A DNA stretch of 64,000 nt from Paramisgurnus dabryanus (lineage: Eukaryota; Chordata; Actinopteri; Cypriniformes; Cobitidae): positions 23,039,593-23,103,592 of the forward strand of contig NC_133340.1 of NCBI RefSeq assembly GCF_030506205.2, written 5' to 3'. The notes beneath the pieces are model-generated. The model did no database searches. It saw nothing but the letters and a program-made list of their open reading frames with translations, and was not told the DNA's origin. Positions 60,906 to 64,000 of the stretch are shown in pieces; the stretch's first letter is position 1, and each line of letters begins with the position of its first letter. Both the position numbers and the translations under genes were made by a program.

Positions 60906-61019
60906 CAAACTGCTTAATGCAATTCATTTTGAAGTGTTCATGCAGATAAGGTTTTTATTTATTTATTTGGTTGGTCTGTGTTATGACCGTGAGTGCTTTG
61001 TTCCGTAAAAATAACTATT

Positions 61020-62400
61020 GCGAGTTAAGTACCTTTACTAGACAAATTATGCAAATGCTTTGTTGAAGAGAAAAGTTTTAAGTCTAGATTTAAAATTATC
61101 AACTGTGTCTGATTCTCGGACAACGGTTGGTAAATCATTCCAGAGCTTAGGGGCTAAGTAGGAAAAGGATCTTCCACTTTTAGACACTTTTGGTAGTCTA
61201 GGGATAATCAATAGACCAGAATTTTGTAGTGTGCGTGATGGATTGTATTCTGATAGTAATACTCTAAGATATGAGGGTGCTAAGCCATTTAAAGCTTTGT
61301 AGGTGATTAGTGATATTTTAAATTGTATGCGATATTTAACTGGTAGCCAGTGTAAAGATGCCAGAATTGGGCTTATGTGGTCATACTTCTTAGATCGAGT
61401 AAGTACCCTTGCAGAAGCGTTTTGAACTAGCTGAAGCTTGTTTACCTGATTTGCATGGCATCCCCCGAGTAGCAAGTTACAATAGTCTATTCTAGAGGTC
61501 ATAAAAGCATGAATAAGCTTCTCTGCGTCAGATGTAGACAGTATATGGCGTATTTTTGAGATATTTCTAAGATGGAAGAATGCTGTCGAACATCACACCT
61601 AAGTTCCTAACCGTGGAAGATGGCACCACAGTGCAGCCATCTATGTGCAACTTGTAATCTGACATATTATGTTTGTAGCGATTTGGTTCAATAATAAGTA
61701 TCTCTGTCTTATTAGAGTTGAGCTTAAGAAAGTTATGTGCCATCCAGTCACTAACATCGCTAATGCAGTGTTAGCTTAGAAAAGGGTGTGTTTCGCTGGG
61801 ATGTGAGGAGATGTAAAGCTGGGTATCATCCGCATAGCAGTGAAAACTTATGTTTCCTGATAATGTCTCCTAGGGGTAACATATATAACGAGAACAGGAT
61901 AGGACCTAAAACTGATCCCTGCGGTACACTGTATTTAACCAGGGAGTGATATGACTCTTCCTCATTTACATAAACAAAGTGATAGCGATTGGTTAGATAT
62001 GACCTAAACCAGGCTAGCGCCTGACCACTGATACCAACATAGTTTTCTAGTCTACTGAGTAAGATTGTGTGATCTATTGTGTCAAAGGCTGCACTAAGGT
62101 CTAGTAATATAAGGATTGAGATTTCACCACGATCGGATGTTAGGAGAAGGTCATTTGTAACTCTAAGCAGCGCTGTCTCTGTGCTATGGTGGGGCCAGAA
62201 TCCTGATTGGAACTTTTCATATGTAGTATTATTTGTTAAGAATGTGCGTAATTGGCTTGCCACTACCTTTTCTAATATTTTCTAAAGAAAAGGGAGATTT
62301 GAGGTTAGTCTAAAGTTATTAAGCTCTCCCTGATCAAGCTGTGGTTTTTTAATCAGCGGTTTAATAACTGCTAGTTTGAAAGCTGTTGGAACGTATCCTA
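61020..62400 (-). pseudogene. L2-type LINE, 5'-truncated
   Basis: On the minus strand the order is GYVPTAFKLAVIKPLIKK, then reverse transcriptase blocks ILLDLSAAFDTIDHTILL and VPQGSVLGPILFSLYMLPLG (62,263-61,826), then the C-terminal region with MTSRIDYCNLLLGG and LHWLPVKYRIQFK (61,502-61,047). Frameshifts separate the pieces and the endonuclease is missing. The 5' break at about 62,400 joins directly to the segmental duplication. Confidence 0.9.
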
Positions 62401-62573
62401 TTTCAAAATCAATTCTCCATATGTTTACATGACCTTTTCTGCAGCTCTCTATATAGGTCATAACCGAAATTGCACGAGCCAACTCAATAACCATTTCTCA
62501 ATATACCTGTGTCATAACTTTACTTTTTTTTCCAAGTTTGATGAATGTGTTTGTGGTTGTTTTGTGTCTGCAG

Positions 62574-62643
62574 GATGGACTTCTTTTTCCCGGAGGAGTG
62601 TCAAACCGTGATTTCCTCAAGTTACTTTGCTGACTGCGCCTAA
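62574..62643 (+). pseudogene. Orphan last exon of a lysozyme-like paralogue
   Basis: A 70-base exon after ctgcag encodes MDFFFPEECQTVISSSYFAD and ends with TAA, the same length as exon 5 at 3957-4026. The changes are few and keep both Cys (EEC, ADC). No other exon of this copy is in the window, so it is a partial copy unless spliced from outside. Confidence 0.8.
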
Positions 62644-63173
62644 AATATTCAGCACCATATGATATGTAACAGTCCTGTCATTTTACGTGTTACTGTAGTT
62701 GACTTAATGCTATGATAGCAATGCACATTTGGCAGAATATTAATAAAACATTATTAATGAAAAAGTCCTTCAGATGTCATTGCTTTTATTAATTTTTATT
62801 AATTAAAATACATTTTTTTAAATCTTGTTTCATTACAAGTATGCACACAAGTGTGCCATGTAGGCTATGGCTTTTAACAGTTTATACATTTTTTTTTCTG
62901 AATAAACAATGTTTGCATTGTAAATGTTTCAATCCTTTGTCCTCCTGCCTACAACCTTAATGTTTCATAGTCACTACATAATATAGCAGATTAAAAAGAT
63001 CCTTTGTTACTTTGGGAGACAAAGAGCACGTACAAATGTTATGACTTTTATAAAGCCGTTTGTATGTTTGCGGAAAGGCTTTGCATTTGTCCCTTTACAG
63101 TCAGCAATACAAGACCACTATAGGTGTAGTAAGATATTATGCAATATCAATATATGGCACTTGTAATACACTT

Positions 63174-63406
63174 TCTGGACAGGGATTAGTTTAAGACCGG
63201 ACTAGTTTAAATAGTCAATATAACAAATTTTAACAAACATGCCTTACTAAAATCATTAGTTGTGTGCATTTTGAGGCAAAACAAAGGGCACAAACATATA
63301 TTTTAAGATATGTCAGTGCAAGTTGTTTTCAGTTTGGACAGCTCTTACATTTATTTTAGTCTAGGACTAGTCTAATCCCTGTCGGGAAACCACCCCTTTG
63401 TATACT
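63174..63406. mobile_element. Short TIR repeat (ggggcggttt family), duplicated copy
   Basis: It is the counterpart of 4536-4773 within the segmental duplication, with its left end partly deleted (starts ctggacagggattag). Confidence 0.65.
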
Positions 63407-63753
63407 ACTATTAAACCTAAAAAGAAAACGTAGTTTGTGTGTGTCTTAAGAATTTTGATTTCTTTGATATTATAAGTGAATCAATACCTATAGAAGAACT
63501 GACTTCATTTAAGTTCAATTAAGTTAAAAACTTAAAATAAGTTTTATAAATTTACATTTTCTCAATTTAAAAGAAAATGTTAAGGTGAAAAAACGTAACA
63601 TTTTTAACCGTGATGATGTTTAGACTTTTCATACTAACCAACACCATAGAATTGCACTAGCTAAAAAAAAAAACAAGCTAAGAACAAGAGTCAATTCCAG
63701 CTAAAACATACACTGATCACCATAATGGTGACTTTAACAACATCTACCTAAGG

Positions 63754-64000
63754 CTCTGTTTACACGTACATGGTTATTTTTAAAAACTGAGAGATTTACC
63801 TTCGTTTGTGCCCCTCGTTTACACGCAAACGGAGAACTCGCCTCTGAAACCGATTGTTTCTAAGAACTCCGGCCAGATTGGAGATCTTGAAAATCTTCGG
63901 TTGCACGGTTGCATGTAAAGTGAGACAAACGGATGTTTAAAGTGACACTATGTAATTTTTCAACCTTCATAATAAATTTTCAAGACCGTTGTGATAGGAC
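63754..64000. other. Unassigned repeat-like sequence to window end
   Basis: gtttacacgtacatgg and cgtttacacgcaaacgg suggest an inverted-repeat transposon running off the window. No coding sequence. Confidence 0.4.

Larger units (their letters stand above)
62401..63753 (+). repeat. Segmental duplication, right copy
   Basis: Colinear with 3765-5153: last intron, last exon, polyadenylation signal and 3' flank of the lysozyme-like gene. The upstream exons are absent and replaced by the L2 element. Confidence 0.9.

Overview
The window looks like nuclear DNA of a teleost, most likely a cypriniform (carp or zebrafish-like) fish. The evidence is spliced genes with GT-AG introns, a fish-type FISNA-NACHT-LRR receptor gene, a family of KRAB-less C2H2 zinc-finger genes, and a dense load of fish transposons (hAT, piggyBac, Tc1/IS630-like, PIF/Harbinger, TTAA-targeting TIR elements, L2 and other LINEs, DIRS, an LTR element, a V-SINE). 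There is no bacterial gene structure, CRISPR array or confident tRNA/rRNA gene. The species cannot be named from the sequence alone.

Layout. 1-1.8 kb: a dispersed cyprinid-type repeat carrying two transposon insertions with visible target-site duplications. 1.87-4.03 kb (+): a five-exon secreted protein of the C-type lysozyme/alpha-lactalbumin family. It has lost both catalytic acids, keeps an alpha-lactalbumin-like Asp-rich calcium loop, and carries a Pro/Arg-rich 12-residue tandem repeat where the active-site cleft should be. 4-10.5 kb: transposon debris. 11.5-18 kb (-): an NLR gene with four short N-terminal repeat exons, one large FISNA-NACHT exon and three LRR exons. A piggyBac relic sits in its intron, and no B30.2 exon is seen. 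18.5-25.7 kb: a LINE, a second NLR 3' relic, and an array of the same repeat as at 1 kb, with a hAT inside.

25.9-60.4 kb: five related C2H2 zinc-finger genes, here called ZF1 (+), ZF2 (-), ZF3 (-), ZF4 (-) and ZF5 (+). All exon phases join, and each predicted coding length is a multiple of three (437, 497, 384, 395 and 505 residues). All five share a promoter block with a CTCF-like box and an acidic N-terminal exon with psi-K-x-E (SUMO-type) motifs. ZF4 and ZF5 are divergent across 615 bp. Only ZF5 keeps an N-terminal coiled-coil exon; the other four have a fused, shortened first exon. ZF2 and ZF3 each end early at a Cys codon turned to TGA.

61-64 kb: a 5'-truncated L2 LINE is followed by an orphan copy of the last exon and 3' flank of the lysozyme-like gene, so a segmental duplication brackets the NLR/zinc-finger block. 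Co-occurrence of NLR and zinc-finger families recalls the long arm of zebrafish chromosome 4, where both families are expanded. I infer that this is a comparable fast-evolving, repeat-rich immune/zinc-finger region. The most unusual single gene is the lysozyme-like one; the most informative system is the zinc-finger family with its shared control region.
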